From positions 327,501-391,500 of the forward strand of contig NZ_CP139478.1 in the NCBI RefSeq assembly GCF_034259105.1: 64,000 bases of DNA, given 5' to 3'. The stretch is from Limosilactobacillus reuteri (GTDB taxonomy: Bacteria; Bacillota; Bacilli; Lactobacillales; Lactobacillaceae). A model generated the notes under the pieces. It saw nothing but the letters and a program-made list of their open reading frames with translations. It was not told the origin of the DNA and searched no databases. Of this stretch, positions 36,010 through 45,607 are shown in pieces (the stretch's first letter is position 1; every line of letters begins with the position of its first letter). The position numbers and the translations under genes were made by a program.

Positions 36010-37383
36010 ATGGCAAAAGTTCGAACACAATATGTTTGCCAAAACTGTGGTTACAACTCACCACGCTACTTAGGCCGGTGTCCAAATTGTGGTGAGTGGA
36101 ATACTTTAGTAGAAGAACAGGTAGAAGCTAGTTCTGCACCAACAAAAAAAGCAACCACCACCTTAACCGGCTTAGTTGCCAAACCACAGAAAATTAATGA
36201 GATTAATAGTACAGAGACTCCCCGCGTTAAAACAAAATTGAATGAGTTAAATCGCGTTTTAGGTGGGGGAATCGTTCCAGGATCACTAATTCTAATTGGT
36301 GGGGATCCCGGAATCGGGAAATCCACCCTCCTTTTACAAGTTTCTGGACAATTAAGCGATGAGCATCACCGGGTTTTATATGTGTCTGGAGAAGAAAGTG
36401 GGACACAGATTAAAATGCGGGCAGAACGGTTGAAGGTTGCTGGAGATGACTTTTATGTGTATCCAGAAACGAATATGGATAGTATTCGGGATACTATTCG
36501 TGACCTCAAGCCAGAGTATGTCGTGATTGACTCGGTACAAACGATGCAGGCAACGGATGTAAGTTCAGCAATTGGTAGTGTATCGCAAATTCGTGAAGTT
36601 ACCGCCCAGTTAATGCAAATTGCTAAAAGTAATAACATTACGATTTTTGTCGTTGGACATGTGACAAAGGGCGGTGCAATTGCTGGTCCAAAGATCTTAG
36701 AGCATATGGTTGATACAGTCTTGTATTTTGAAGGAGACCTGCACCATACATATCGTATTTTGCGATCAGTGAAAAATCGATTTGGTTCAACTAACGAGCT
36801 TGGTATTTTTGAAATGCATACAAATGGGCTGACGGAAGTAAAAAATCCATCAGAAATCTTTTTAGAGGAACGATTACATGATGCAACCGGTTCAGCAGTC
36901 GTTGTTTCATTAGAAGGAACGCGCCCAATTTTAGTTGAAATTCAGGCGCTGGTAACACCGACCGTTTATGGGAATGCACAGCGAACTGCTACCGGTTTGA
37001 GTCGAAACCGAGTATCATTGATAATGGCAGTATTAGAGAAACGTGCTAACCTAATGCTTCAAAATCAAGATGCTTACTTAAAAGCAGCTGGGGGCGTTAA
37101 ATTAGATGAGCCAGCGATTGATTTAGCAATTGCGGTAAGCATTGCCTCTAGTTACCGGGATAAAGGTACCCAACCAACTGACGCATTTGTCGGTGAAGTA
37201 GGTTTAACTGGGGAAATTCGCCGTGTAAATCGCATTGAACAGCGGGTTGCTGAAGCAGAAAAACTTGGCTTTAAACGGATCTTTATTCCCAAAAATAATT
37301 TAAAGGGTTGGAAACCGTCAACTAATATTCAAGTAATAGGTGTCTCAACCCTGAAAGAAGCGTTATATTTAGCGTTAGGGTAA
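36010..37383 (+). CDS. radA: DNA repair protein RadA
   Basis: 457 aa. N-terminal C4 zinc finger [24 protein letters not shown], Walker [18 protein letters not shown] (about residue 96), Walker [11 protein letters not shown], the RadA-specific [15 protein letters not shown], and a C-terminal Lon-type (S16-like) domain ([38 protein letters not shown]). A RecA-like ATPase/helicase for branch migration during recombination. Lies 25 nt after dut and 27 nt before the PIN/TRAM gene. Confidence 0.97.
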   Translation: MAKVRTQYVCQNCGYNSPRYLGRCPNCGEWNTLVEEQVEASSAPTKKATTTLTGLVAKPQKINEINSTETPRVKTKLNELNRVLGGGIVPGSLILIGGDPGIGKSTLLLQVSGQLSDEHHRVLYVSGEESGTQIKMRAERLKVAGDDFYVYPETNMDSIRDTIRDLKPEYVVIDSVQTMQATDVSSAIGSVSQIREVTAQLMQIAKSNNITIFVVGHVTKGGAIAGPKILEHMVDTVLYFEGDLHHTYRILRSVKNRFGSTNELGIFEMHTNGLTEVKNPSEIFLEERLHDATGSAVVVSLEGTRPILVEIQALVTPTVYGNAQRTATGLSRNRVSLIMAVLEKRANLMLQNQDAYLKAAGGVKLDEPAIDLAIAVSIASSYRDKGTQPTDAFVGEVGLTGEIRRVNRIEQRVAEAEKLGFKRIFIPKNNLKGWKPSTNIQVIGVSTLKEALYLALG

Positions 37384-37410
37384 AAATAAATAATTGAAAG
37401 GATGAAGCAA

Positions 37411-38553
37411 ATGCGGCGTAGAATGATTACTCTCATTTATATTCTAGTTGGCGCGGCAGTGGGATTTTACTATTTGCCATTATTATGGGGGATTTTGAAC
37501 ATCGCCCTTAACCCGGCATTATTAGTATTTATCGACATTATTATTGGTGCACTTATTTTCTGGTTATTATCACTCCCATTGGTTAGCGGCACTGAAAAGT
37601 TGATCCAGCGAATCGAAAAAGAACTAACTAAGCGTAGTCCCGTATACCTTTTCTTTGGGACCTTATTAACGATTATTGGCTTAGTTTTAGCAATTCTTAT
37701 TTCGATTCCATTGTGGAGAACGAGGATTCCGGTAATTAATAATATTTTGCCGATCCTCTTGATGATTGTCTTTAGTTATTTTGGTTTTCGAATTGGTACG
37801 ACGCGGTTAGATGATTGGCGCAAAGCATTTACCCATGCCAAAAGTAGTAAAAACGATGGTGGGAATGTAATTGAACGTCAGGATGATAATTACCATCATT
37901 ATAAAATCTTAGATACGAATATTTTGATTGATGGGCGTATTTATGATTTGGTCAAAACAGGTTTTTTGGAAGGGACATTACTGGTTCCTAACTTTGTTTT
38001 ATATGAATTGCAATATATCGCTGATTCTGGCGAAAGTATTAAGCGTGTTCGCGGACGCCGTGGCCTTGATATTTTAAATAAGTTACGGAATGAGAAAATT
38101 GTCCCAATCGAAATGTATGATGGGGACTTTGAAGATATTCCAGAGGTTGATAGTAAATTAATTGCCCTCGCTAAAAAAGTCGATGGGGTAATTGTGACAA
38201 ATGATTATAACCTTAATAAAGTAATTCAATTCCAAAACGTTCAAGTATTGAATATTAATAACTTGGCGAAATCATTGCGGCCACGAGTTATCCCGGGCGA
38301 AACGATGACGGTTGTTGTTGTGAAAAAAGGAACTGAACGACAACAGGGTGTTGCTTATCTTGATGATGGAACGATGGTGGTTGTTGAAGATGGTCGTTAC
38401 TTCATGGATAAACAAATTGAAGTTGAAGTAACCAGTGCGCTTCAGACAGACGCTGGTCGAATGATCTTTGCCCGTCCGCTCCATTCACAACGAGGAATTG
38501 ACGAGCATACAGACCATAAAGAAAATCGGAATAATAAAGACAAGAAAAAATAA
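37411..38553 (+). CDS. Membrane PIN/TRAM-domain protein (YacL-like)
   Basis: 380 aa from ATG 37411 (GAAAGGA fits this start better than ATG 37402). Four N-terminal membrane helices (residues 5-130), a PIN nuclease-fold domain (ILDTNILIDGRIYDLVKTGF, IADSGESIKRVRGRRGLDIL, VDGVIVTNDYNLNKV with its acidic residues) and a C-terminal TRAM RNA-binding domain (GETMTVVVVKKGTERQQGVAYLDDG without a break in the frame). Conserved next to radA in Bacilli. A membrane-held RNase is the likely role; substrate not known. Confidence 0.9.
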   Translation: MRRRMITLIYILVGAAVGFYYLPLLWGILNIALNPALLVFIDIIIGALIFWLLSLPLVSGTEKLIQRIEKELTKRSPVYLFFGTLLTIIGLVLAILISIPLWRTRIPVINNILPILLMIVFSYFGFRIGTTRLDDWRKAFTHAKSSKNDGGNVIERQDDNYHHYKILDTNILIDGRIYDLVKTGFLEGTLLVPNFVLYELQYIADSGESIKRVRGRRGLDILNKLRNEKIVPIEMYDGDFEDIPEVDSKLIALAKKVDGVIVTNDYNLNKVIQFQNVQVLNINNLAKSLRPRVIPGETMTVVVVKKGTERQQGVAYLDDGTMVVVEDGRYFMDKQIEVEVTSALQTDAGRMIFARPLHSQRGIDEHTDHKENRNNKDKKK

Positions 38554-38560
38554 TAAAGAA

Positions 38561-38600
38561 TGGCTGCGAAGAGAGTTTTCTTACTTCCAGCTATTTTTTT
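38561..38600 (+). terminator. Probable terminator of the dut-radA-PIN/TRAM operon
   Basis: TGGCTG-C-GAAG pairs with CTTC-CAGCTA (one bulge), followed by TTTTTTT. Confidence 0.7.
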
Positions 38601-38915
38601 AAACAAAAAAGAAGCAGCTCGGGAAAAAGCTGCTTCTTAGGGAGTATTACGATAATCTTGGGGGAGATTTCGTAAAAAAGAAAATATTTTTTTCGGTTAC
38701 TATTGGGAGGAGTAATAGGTTTCATTGATGTAGTAAAGTTCATCTTTACTACGCTATATATAATAACAGTAGAATGTGAAGAAAGTATGACCAAATGGTA
38801 AATAATTTTTTGGATACAAATTAATATCATCAGAAATGCTATTCTAATACGGAATGTGGTAAGATTAACTGTACAAATTAATTCTTTATTAATGATTTTT
38901 AAGGAGCGGATAGAC
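38601..38915. other. Intergenic region before cysS with two hairpins
   Basis: No gene in 315 nt. GAAGCAGCT / AGCTGCTTC (38611-38637) is a hairpin with its T-run on the minus strand, a terminator for minus-strand transcripts, though no minus-strand gene lies ahead of it. GTAGTAAAG / CTTTACTAC (38732-38754) is a perfect 9-bp hairpin. AT-rich promoter-like DNA (TATATATAATAA, 38755-38766) follows. I see no T-box (no GGTGGNACC), although cysS is often T-box controlled in Firmicutes. Confidence 0.5.
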
Positions 38916-40328
38916 ATGCTAACAATTTACAATACGTTAACAAGAAAAAAAGAAGAATTTAAGCCATTGCATCCAGGCGTTGTTAACATGTATGTCTGTG
39001 GTCCGACGGTTTATAATTACATTCATATTGGAAATGCGCGCAGTGCGATTGCCTTTGATACAGTCCGGCGTTATCTTGAATTTAAGGGATATAAAGTAAA
39101 TTACGTTTCAAACTTTACGGACGTTGACGATAAGATGATTAAGGCGGCGGCCGAGCAAGGGATTACCGTTCCACAATTAGCGGAGAAGTATATCAATGCT
39201 TTTATGGAAGATACCGCAGCGATTAATATTGAACCAGCTACTCTTCATCCCCGGGCAACAGAAAATATTACGGAGATCATTAAATTCGTGCAAGGATTAA
39301 TAGAGAAAGGATATGCCTACCCTAAAGATGGGGATGTTTATTATCGGGCACGAAAGTTTAACCACTATGGCCAGCTTTCTGGGCAATCACTTGATGACCT
39401 TGAAGTTGGGGCAAGTGAACATGTTAGTGCGGATGAGGTTAATAAGAAGGAAGATCCGCTTGATTTTGCTTTATGGAAAGCAGCTAAGCCCGGCGAAATT
39501 AGTTGGGATTCACCATGGGGAAAAGGGCGTCCAGGATGGCATATCGAATGTTCAGTAATGTCTACTAAATACTTGGGAAAGACAATTGATATTCATGCGG
39601 GGGGACAAGACCTTGAATTTCCTCACCATGAAAATGAGATTGCCCAAAGTGAAGCAGAAACGGGCCAAAAATTTGTTCGTTACTGGATGCACAATGGTTT
39701 TGTAACAATTGGAAAAGACAACGAGAAGATGAGTAAGTCTCTCCATAATTTCATTACTGTTCATGAAATTATCAAGGAAGTAGATCCTCAGGTTTTACGT
39801 TTCTTTATGGCAACTACGCAATACCGGCGTCCAATTCAATATAGTCAGGCAAACTTAAATGATGCGCAAAATAATCTTAATCATATTCAAACAGCCTTTG
39901 ATAACTTGACTTATCGTGAACAAGATGCCGATGAGGGAGATGTTCAAGAAGTCACTGATCGGCTTGAGCAATTCCATCACCAATTTATTACAGCAATGGA
40001 TGATGACATCAATGTTCAAAACGGGATTGCCACAGTCTACGAATTAGTTAAATATGCAAATGTTTATGCTCAGCAAGATAATGTTAGCTTAGGTGCCATT
40101 CAAGCAATCAAAAAAAAGCTTGTTGAATTGATGAGTATTTTTGGCGTTAAGCTTGAAGCAAGTGACAATCAAATTAATGATGAAAAGATTAAGCAATTGA
40201 TTGAAGAGCGAAATATAGCACGGAAGAATAAAGATTTTGCGCGAAGTGATGAAATTCGAGACAACCTTAAAAAACAAGGGATTATTCTTGAAGATACTCC
40301 TCAAGGAACGCGTTACAAAAAGGAATAG
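38916..40328 (+). CDS. cysS: Cysteinyl-tRNA synthetase
   Basis: 470 aa from ATG 38916; AAGGAG about 12 nt upstream. Class I synthetase: Zn-Cys and HIGH-like region [20 protein letters not shown], a second zinc Cys in [25 protein letters not shown], and KMSKS in [14 protein letters not shown]. It charges tRNA-Cys, the signal read by the leader peptide at 29206. mrnC and rlmB follow closely, as is usual in Bacilli. Confidence 0.98.
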   Translation: MLTIYNTLTRKKEEFKPLHPGVVNMYVCGPTVYNYIHIGNARSAIAFDTVRRYLEFKGYKVNYVSNFTDVDDKMIKAAAEQGITVPQLAEKYINAFMEDTAAINIEPATLHPRATENITEIIKFVQGLIEKGYAYPKDGDVYYRARKFNHYGQLSGQSLDDLEVGASEHVSADEVNKKEDPLDFALWKAAKPGEISWDSPWGKGRPGWHIECSVMSTKYLGKTIDIHAGGQDLEFPHHENEIAQSEAETGQKFVRYWMHNGFVTIGKDNEKMSKSLHNFITVHEIIKEVDPQVLRFFMATTQYRRPIQYSQANLNDAQNNLNHIQTAFDNLTYREQDADEGDVQEVTDRLEQFHHQFITAMDDDINVQNGIATVYELVKYANVYAQQDNVSLGAIQAIKKKLVELMSIFGVKLEASDNQINDEKIKQLIEERNIARKNKDFARSDEIRDNLKKQGIILEDTPQGTRYKKE

Positions 40329-40339
40329 AAAGGATCCTT

Positions 40340-40753
40340 ATGGTACAAGCAGACTATCGACAACTTAATGGAATTGCTTTGGCTTATTTAGGGGATGCGG
40401 CTTATGAGGTTTACATTCGTCAGCATCTTTTAACCAAAGGAATTAGCAAACCAACGAAATTGCAGCATATTGCTACCCACTATGTTTCAGCAAAAGCACA
40501 GGCAGCTCTCATTGACTTGATGAAGGAAGACGAGTTATTGTCAGATGAGGAATGGTCGTATTTCAAACGTGGCCGAAATGCTAACAGTCATACCCATGCT
40601 AAAAATACGTCAGTCATGACTTATCGGATTTCCACCGGATTTGAAGCGGTGATGGGTTACCTTAAATTAGCTGGAAAAGAAGAGCGGTTGGCCGAATTGG
40701 CGCAATGGTGTATTAAACAAGTAGAAGCGGGGCGAACAGCGCATGAAAAATGA
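40340..40753 (+). CDS. mrnC: Mini-ribonuclease III
   Basis: 137 aa; GAAAGGAT before ATG 40340. RNase III catalytic domain without a dsRNA-binding domain: [18 protein letters not shown] (conserved Asp), [34 protein letters not shown] (conserved Glu). It trims 23S rRNA precursor ends. Overlaps rlmB by 11 nt, in keeping with the shared role in 23S maturation. Confidence 0.95.
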   Translation: MVQADYRQLNGIALAYLGDAAYEVYIRQHLLTKGISKPTKLQHIATHYVSAKAQAALIDLMKEDELLSDEEWSYFKRGRNANSHTHAKNTSVMTYRISTGFEAVMGYLKLAGKEERLAELAQWCIKQVEAGRTAHEK

Positions 40754-41492
40754 GAATACAGATTTTATTATTGGTCGGCATCCGGCTGTGATGGCACTAA
40801 AATCTGACCAAGAGATTAATAAGGTTTTTATTCAGTCGGGGTTAAAGGCCGATGCTATTTCCCAGATTGTTAAATTAGCGAAGGAACGCCACTTAGTAGT
40901 ATCGAATGTTCCTAAGAATAAATTGGACTTGATGACCGACCGACAAAATCACCAAGGGGTTGTGTTAGCTGTAGCAGCATACCAATATGCAACTATTGAT
41001 GACCTCTTTGATAACGCAGCTAAGCATGACGAAGATCCATTTTTCCTTATTCTTGATGAACTAGAGGATCCGCATAATTTAGGTTCAATCATGCGAACTG
41101 CTGATGCCGCTGGTGTTCATGGTATTATTATTCCACGCCGGCGAGCAGTAGGATTAACTTCAGTAGTTGCCAAAACATCTACGGGAGCAATTGAACACGT
41201 CCCAGTTGCCCGAGTAACAAACCTGGTTCAAACCGCGAAAGAATTGCAGGAACGAGGCGTTTGGCTATTTGGTACTGATATGAAAGGAAAAGATTACCGA
41301 ACATGGGATGTGCATGGTGCCGTCGCTTTGGTTATCGGCAATGAAGGTAAAGGAATTTCATCCTTGCTAAAGAAAACTTGTGATGAAATGCTAACAATTC
41401 CAATGGTTGGGCATGTTCAAAGTTTAAATGCGAGTGTGGCGGCAAGTTTGTTGATCTACCAAGGCTTTAACTCTCGTCATCCTTTAAAATAA
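40743..41492 (+). CDS. rlmB: 23S rRNA 2'-O-methyltransferase RlmB-type (SpoU family)
   Basis: 249 aa. N-terminal substrate-binding domain ([20 protein letters not shown]), then the SPOUT knot: motif 1 [21 protein letters not shown], motif 2 [11 protein letters not shown], motif 3 [20 protein letters not shown]. It methylates a 23S rRNA ribose (G2251 in E. coli) using SAM. Starts inside mrnC. Confidence 0.94.
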   Translation: MKNENTDFIIGRHPAVMALKSDQEINKVFIQSGLKADAISQIVKLAKERHLVVSNVPKNKLDLMTDRQNHQGVVLAVAAYQYATIDDLFDNAAKHDEDPFFLILDELEDPHNLGSIMRTADAAGVHGIIIPRRRAVGLTSVVAKTSTGAIEHVPVARVTNLVQTAKELQERGVWLFGTDMKGKDYRTWDVHGAVALVIGNEGKGISSLLKKTCDEMLTIPMVGHVQSLNASVAASLLIYQGFNSRHPLK

Positions 41493-41557
41493 TTTTGATT
41501 TTATTGCTTTTAAACCTTGATTCGTGCTAACCTAAGTACTGTGTGGAGGTGATAAGT

Positions 41558-41708
41558 ATGTCCCCAGAAAAAAGTAGCATTGGAATGTACAAAGTGCGGT
41601 GCGCGTAATTATACGATTACCGCTAACCCTCAACGACAAGAACGATTAGAATTACGTAAGTTCTGTAAACATTGCGGTGAGTATACTATTCATCGTGAAA
41701 GCAGATAG
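41558..41708 (+). pseudogene. rpmG: 50S ribosomal protein L33, apparent frameshift at codon 2
   Basis: GGAGGTGA and ATG 41558 are in the right place, but the ATG frame ([13 protein letters not shown]) stops after 16 codons. The +1 frame from 41566 reads [18 protein letters not shown], then [17 protein letters not shown], a complete L33 with all four zinc cysteines, stopping at 41708. One extra C in CCCC (41562-41565) explains it: with three C the gene reads [10 protein letters not shown] without a break. No other start codon lies in the L33 frame. Either a true inactivation, tolerable if another rpmG copy exists as in many Firmicutes, or a sequencing error. secE follows after 11 nt. Confidence 0.85.
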
Positions 41709-41719
41709 TGGAGGAAAAT

Positions 41720-41896
41720 ATGCACTTAATTCGATTTATTAAGAGTGTTAACCACGAAATGAAGCTAGTTGTATGGCCAACAGCTAAAGAGAATCGTCGT
41801 GATACGACTATTGTTGTTTCATTGACTCTGTTCTTCGTACTATTCTTTGCTCTGTTTGATTGGTTAATTCAATTAATGATGAAACTCTTTGTTTAA
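41720..41896 (+). CDS. secE: Preprotein translocase subunit SecE
   Basis: 58 aa from ATG 41720; GGAGG at 41710-41714. Short amphipathic helix with KSVNHEMKLVVWPTAKENRRDT, the WP-containing SecE signature, followed by one membrane helix (TIVVSLTLFFVLFFALFDWLIQLM). A clamp for SecY in the export channel. Ordinary rpmG-secE-nusG order. Confidence 0.95.
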   Translation: MHLIRFIKSVNHEMKLVVWPTAKENRRDTTIVVSLTLFFVLFFALFDWLIQLMMKLFV

Positions 41897-41942
41897 CATT
41901 AGTAGTCAAATAGAAATTAGTTTGTTATACTAAATCTAAGGG

Positions 41943-41970
41943 AACTTCGTAGCTATTACGAAGTTTTTTA
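41943..41970 (+). terminator. Rho-independent terminator between secE and nusG
   Basis: AACTTCGTA / TACGAAGTT with a short loop, then TTTTT. nusG therefore probably has its own promoter or depends on read-through. Confidence 0.82.
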
Positions 41971-42013
41971 TTTTACTGAAAAAATGATTTGAATTATGAT
42001 AGGAGGATTCATC

Positions 42014-42556
42014 GTGGAATCACATGAAAAACGTTGGTATGTGCTCCATACCTACTCTGGTTACGAAAACCGGGTTAAGAGCAACTTGGAATCACGGGCT
42101 CAATCAATGGGAATGGAAGACTACATTTTTCGCGTAGTTGTTCCTGAAGAAGAAGTTCGCCAGGTTAAGGACGGTCAAGCAAAAGAAACAATTGAAAAGA
42201 CATTCCCAGGCTATGTTTTAGTTGAAATGGTAATGACTGATCAGGCTTGGTACATTGCTCGTAATACTCCCGGCGTAACTGGTTTCTTAGGATCTCACGG
42301 TGGTGGTTCCAAGCCAACCCCATTGCTTCCTGAAGAAGTTGATCGGATTATGAAACGGATGGGAACTGAAACAACTGTTAGTGACATTGATGTTAAGGAA
42401 GGCGATACTGTAAAAGTTATTGCAGGATCCTTTGCAAATATGACTGCCAAAGTTGTAGAAGTTGATCACGAAAAGCAAAAGATTAAGGCGACCGTTGAAA
42501 TGTTCGGCCGTGAAACTGCTGCTGAATTAGGCTTTGATCAGATCGATACATTTTAG
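42014..42556 (+). CDS. nusG: Transcription termination/antitermination protein NusG
   Basis: 180 aa from GTG 42014, with AGGAGG at 42001-42006; the upstream ATG 41998 overlaps that site and is not the start. NGN domain KRWYVLHTYSGYENRVKSNL, then FPGYVLVEMVMTDQAWYIARNTPGVTGFLG, and C-terminal KOW domain EGDTVKVIAGSFANMTAKV. It binds RNA polymerase and modulates pausing and termination. Confidence 0.97.
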   Translation: MESHEKRWYVLHTYSGYENRVKSNLESRAQSMGMEDYIFRVVVPEEEVRQVKDGQAKETIEKTFPGYVLVEMVMTDQAWYIARNTPGVTGFLGSHGGGSKPTPLLPEEVDRIMKRMGTETTVSDIDVKEGDTVKVIAGSFANMTAKVVEVDHEKQKIKATVEMFGRETAAELGFDQIDTF

Positions 42557-42631
42557 TTAGTTTAATATTTTGAAAATTGTTGAAATAGGTTTAGAATTGT
42601 GGTATGTTTTCTAAGTATGCTATTAACATAC

Positions 42632-42670
42632 TGTGGGAGAGGTAAAACTTACTGCCTCATCATGACCACA
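42632..42670 (+). promoter_or_regulatory. Putative L1-binding leader motif before rplK
   Basis: TGTGG-GAG pairs with CTC and CCACA, leaving a 7-nt one-sided loop (ATCATGA) between the two helices. The same layout occurs before rplA at 43162-43190. Such two-helix motifs with an asymmetric loop are the form of ribosomal protein L1 sites on rRNA and its own mRNA, so feedback control is likely. Confidence 0.55.
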
Positions 42671-42695
42671 ACACGGACTAAGGAGGTTTTGTCTC

Positions 42696-43121
42696 GTGGC
42701 AAAGAAAGTAGCTAACATTGTCAAGTTGCAAATTCCTGCCGGTGCCGCTACACCAGCTCCACCAGTAGGTCCTGCACTTGGACAAGCAGGTATTAACATT
42801 ATGGGCTTCACTAAGGAATTCAACGCACGGACTGCAGACCAAAAGGGTATGTTGATCCCAGTTGTAATTACTGTATATGAGGACCGTTCATTCGACTTCA
42901 TTACTAAGACGCCACCTGCTGCTGTCTTACTAAAGAAGGCCGCTGGTGTTGAACATGGTTCCGGTGAACCTAACACAAACAAGGTTGCTTCAGTAACGAA
43001 GGACCAAGTTAAGGAAATCGCTGAAACTAAGATGCAAGATCTAAACGCAGCTGACGTAGAAGCAGCTATGCGCATGATTGAAGGTACTGCTCGTAGCATG
43101 GGCTTCACTGTTGAAGACTAA
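42696..43121 (+). CDS. rplK: 50S ribosomal protein L11
   Basis: 141 aa; GGAGG upstream of the ATG (codon 1 of [18 protein letters not shown]). Conserved proline-rich [19 protein letters not shown] and C-terminal [19 protein letters not shown]. Part of the GTPase-associated centre and needed for the stringent response. First gene of rplK-rplA. Confidence 0.98.
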   Translation: MAKKVANIVKLQIPAGAATPAPPVGPALGQAGINIMGFTKEFNARTADQKGMLIPVVITVYEDRSFDFITKTPPAAVLLKKAAGVEHGSGEPNTNKVASVTKDQVKEIAETKMQDLNAADVEAAMRMIEGTARSMGFTVED

Positions 43122-43161
43122 TTACTAGCAGTCGGGATGCGCTATGAAAATAGTGCACCCA

Positions 43162-43190
43162 CGTGGGAGGTATAACTCCGTTAGACCACA
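43162..43190 (+). promoter_or_regulatory. Putative L1-binding motif before rplA
   Basis: GTGG-GAG pairs with CTC and CCAC, with the 7-nt one-sided loop CGTTAGA. It repeats the motif before rplK (both loops end in GA). It lies 23 nt before the rplA start and near its ribosome-binding site. Confidence 0.55.
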
Positions 43191-43212
43191 TTTGCAAGGA
43201 GGAAAACACAAG

Positions 43213-43905
43213 ATGGCTAAAAAACGTGGTAAGAAGTACCAAGATGCGCTCAAGAAAGTTGATAGCAAGAAAGAATACGCTGTTAAAGACGCTGTCCAAT
43301 TAGTAAAAGATATTGCCTACGCTAACTTCGACTCTACTATCGAAGTAGCATTTAACTTAAACGTTGATACAAAGCAAGCTGACCAACAATTACGTGGTGC
43401 TGTTGTTTTACCAAACGGTACTGGTAAGGATCAAACAGTTATTGTTTTCGCTAATGGTGAAAATGCTAAGGCTGCTCAGAAAGCTGGTGCTGACTTTGTT
43501 GGCGACGATGATTTAGTAGAAAAGATTCAAGACGGTTGGCTTGACTTTGATGTTGCAATCGCAACACCAGACATGATGCCTAAGGTAGGTCGTTTAGGAC
43601 GTGTCCTTGGACCTAAGGGCTTAATGCCAAACCCTAAGACTGGTACTGTTACAATGGACGTAGCTAAGGCTGTTTCTGATGCCAAAGCTGGTCAAGTAAC
43701 TTACCGGACTGACCGTGATGGTAACGTTGCTGTACCATTCGGTAAAGTTTCATTTGATACTGACAAGTTAGTTGAAAACTTGGCTACTTTAGAAGATATT
43801 GTGGCTAAGGCTCGTCCAGCTTCAGTACGTGGAACATACATCAAGCACGCTTCCATTTCTTCAACATTTGGACCAAGTGTTACGCTTGATTTAACTACAT
43901 TTTAA
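43213..43905 (+). CDS. rplA: 50S ribosomal protein L1
   Basis: 230 aa from ATG 43213 ([18 protein letters not shown]), with AAGGAGG upstream; earlier in-frame starts lie in the leader. Conserved [40 protein letters not shown] and the C-terminal [16 protein letters not shown]. Binds 23S rRNA at the E-site stalk and probably its own mRNA. Confidence 0.98.
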   Translation: MAKKRGKKYQDALKKVDSKKEYAVKDAVQLVKDIAYANFDSTIEVAFNLNVDTKQADQQLRGAVVLPNGTGKDQTVIVFANGENAKAAQKAGADFVGDDDLVEKIQDGWLDFDVAIATPDMMPKVGRLGRVLGPKGLMPNPKTGTVTMDVAKAVSDAKAGQVTYRTDRDGNVAVPFGKVSFDTDKLVENLATLEDIVAKARPASVRGTYIKHASISSTFGPSVTLDLTTF

Positions 43906-43927
43906 TTTGAATTAATTAAAATTAACG

Positions 43928-43963
43928 AGACTTTGAGACTTTTTTGCTCAAAGTCTTTTTTTA
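43928..43963 (+). terminator. Rho-independent terminator after rplA
   Basis: AGACTTTGAG / CTCAAAGTCT with loop ACTTTTTTG, then seven T residues. It ends the rplK-rplA unit; rplJ-rplL are not next. Confidence 0.9.
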
Positions 43964-44082
43964 TCTTAATTTTTACTTCACAATAGGGATTCCTTGTGCT
44001 ATATTATTAACCAATGATAAAATGATTAAAAAACAATTAGATTTTATCGTTTAAGTTTAAAACTAACTAAGGAGTGACGACA

Positions 44083-45276
44083 ATGACACAATTTAAATAT
44101 TCAAAGCGTGTTCCAGCGGATGGTACGGATGCGGTTGGTGCAATTTTACAAGCAGCAGCGGATCCTAAGATTATTTCATTTGCTGGGGGATTGCCGGCAC
44201 CCGAATTGTTTCCTGTTAAAGAAATGAAAGCAGCTGTTGATAAGGTTTTTGAAGAACACGGTCAAGAAGCGATGCAGTACGGAGCTGCGAAGGGAGTCAC
44301 AGCTTTACGTGAGGTTATCCAACAACATGTAAAGGAAAAAGAAAATGTGGATTCCGAATTAGACAATGTTTTAGTAACAACGGGATCAGAACAAGCCTTA
44401 GATTTAGTGGGCAAGGCTTTTGTTGACCCGGGTGATACTGTATTAGTTGAACAACCAACGTACCTGTGTGCTTTAGATGTTTTTCGTTCTTACGGTGCTA
44501 ATTTTGCTAGTGTTGAGATGGATGAAGATGGGATGAAGATGGATGCTTTAGAAGAAGCACTAAAGGCTAATCCAAATACTAAGCTCATCTATACTGTGCC
44601 AAACTTCCAAAATCCAACTGGACGAACAATGACTGAAGAACGACGAAAGCAGTTAGCTGAATTAGCAGAAAAATACGATGTATATGTACTAGAAGATAAT
44701 CCATATGGTGAAATTCGTTTTGCTGGCCAACATGTACCAGCAGTTAAGTCATTTGATAAATCAGGCCATGTCTTTTACATGAGTACATTTTCAAAGACGT
44801 TAGCCCCAGGATTTCGTTTAGGATGGTTGGTTGCTGATAAAGCTGTAGTTAATAAATTAACGGTTCTTAAGCAATCAGCTGACCTCCATACAGATAACTT
44901 AGCTCAATTCGCGGTTGCACAATTCTTTGCTGATAACGATGTGGATGCCCACGTTAAAGAAATTAGTGCTTTATACGGCAAACGTAAAGATTTGATGCTT
45001 GAGGGAATTAAAAAGTATTTCCCAGAAGGGGTTAAATATACGGATCCTGAAGGTGGCATGTTCTTGTGGGTAGAAGTTCCTGGTGTTGATGATACAGTAG
45101 AGTTATTTAAGGAATGTCTTGAACATGATGTAGCCTTTGTTCCAGGTGATCCGTTCTTTGCTGGTGAAGTTCAACCTGGTGCTTTCCGTTTGAACTATTC
45201 AAATATGAAAGAAGACCAAATTGAAGTTGGTTTGAAACGTTTAGGAGCGGCTTTAACAGCTGCAGTTAATAAGTAA
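44083..45276 (+). CDS. PLP-dependent aminotransferase (class I/II, LysN/MocR-like)
   Basis: 397 aa from ATG 44083, preceded by AAGGAGTGA. Fold-type I: IISFAGGLPAPELFPV at the N-terminus, QYGAAKGVTALREVI, VTTGSEQALDLVGKAF, YTVPNFQNPTGRTM, LEDNPYGEIRF and the PLP lysine in MSTFSKTLAPGFRLGW (about residue 238). This group includes 2-aminoadipate, aromatic and branched-chain aminotransferases, so the substrate is uncertain. Stands alone between rplA and the glycan cassette. Confidence 0.9.
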   Translation: MTQFKYSKRVPADGTDAVGAILQAAADPKIISFAGGLPAPELFPVKEMKAAVDKVFEEHGQEAMQYGAAKGVTALREVIQQHVKEKENVDSELDNVLVTTGSEQALDLVGKAFVDPGDTVLVEQPTYLCALDVFRSYGANFASVEMDEDGMKMDALEEALKANPNTKLIYTVPNFQNPTGRTMTEERRKQLAELAEKYDVYVLEDNPYGEIRFAGQHVPAVKSFDKSGHVFYMSTFSKTLAPGFRLGWLVADKAVVNKLTVLKQSADLHTDNLAQFAVAQFFADNDVDAHVKEISALYGKRKDLMLEGIKKYFPEGVKYTDPEGGMFLWVEVPGVDDTVELFKECLEHDVAFVPGDPFFAGEVQPGAFRLNYSNMKEDQIEVGLKRLGAALTAAVNK

Positions 45277-45607
45277 TTATTTCAGCCATTAATAAATACA
45301 ATCCTAATAAAATTAAATGATGATGGGAGCAAGACAGAAGAACTTCCGTAAGCAATAATAGGCCTCCAACGTTCGGCTTTACCGGGCGCTGGAGGCCTAT
45401 TATAATGCGCTGTTGACGTAATCTGTATGCATTCCTGTTTTTTATTCTCAATCCACTGCGTTAATAAACTCCCTCTGTACTTTGAGTTAATTGTGATTAT
45501 AATTATATTAATTGCTAAAAAGTTTTAAATATTCGGGTTTCTGGCTATCTAATTGGGATAGTAATAAGCATTATCAAAAATTTTTAAGGGAAGAGGAGTT
45601 TTTGATA
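45277..45607. other. Intergenic region with a loop-conserved hairpin and a promoter
   Basis: 331 nt without a gene. It holds the hairpin at 45355-45403 (separate entry) and a candidate promoter TTGAGT (45482-45487), 16-nt spacer, TATATT (45504-45509), for the small membrane protein gene at 45608. The stretch GATGGGAGCAAGACAGAAG (45321-45339) just before the hairpin looks like part of a dispersed repeat, but I have no second copy here. Confidence 0.5.
45355..45403 (+). repeat. Hairpin with conserved 21-nt loop, second copy
   Basis: Perfect 14-bp stem ATAATAGGCCTCCA / TGGAGGCCTATTAT and loop ACGTTCGGCTTTACCGGGCGC. The loop matches 18 of 21 bases of the terminator loop after lacM (25604-25624), whereas the stems are unrelated except for CCTC/GAGG. 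There is no T-run on either strand. The loop itself can form CGG-YTTTA-CCG. Confidence 0.75.

Noticed and set aside
38640..38915. T-box riboswitch before cysS
   Set aside because: No GGTGGNACC T-box sequence and no specifier-loop arrangement could be found.
38591..38917. Minus-strand frame of about 108 codons before cysS
   Set aside because: It runs through hairpins and AT-rich promoter-like DNA, with low-complexity composition and no ribosome-binding site.
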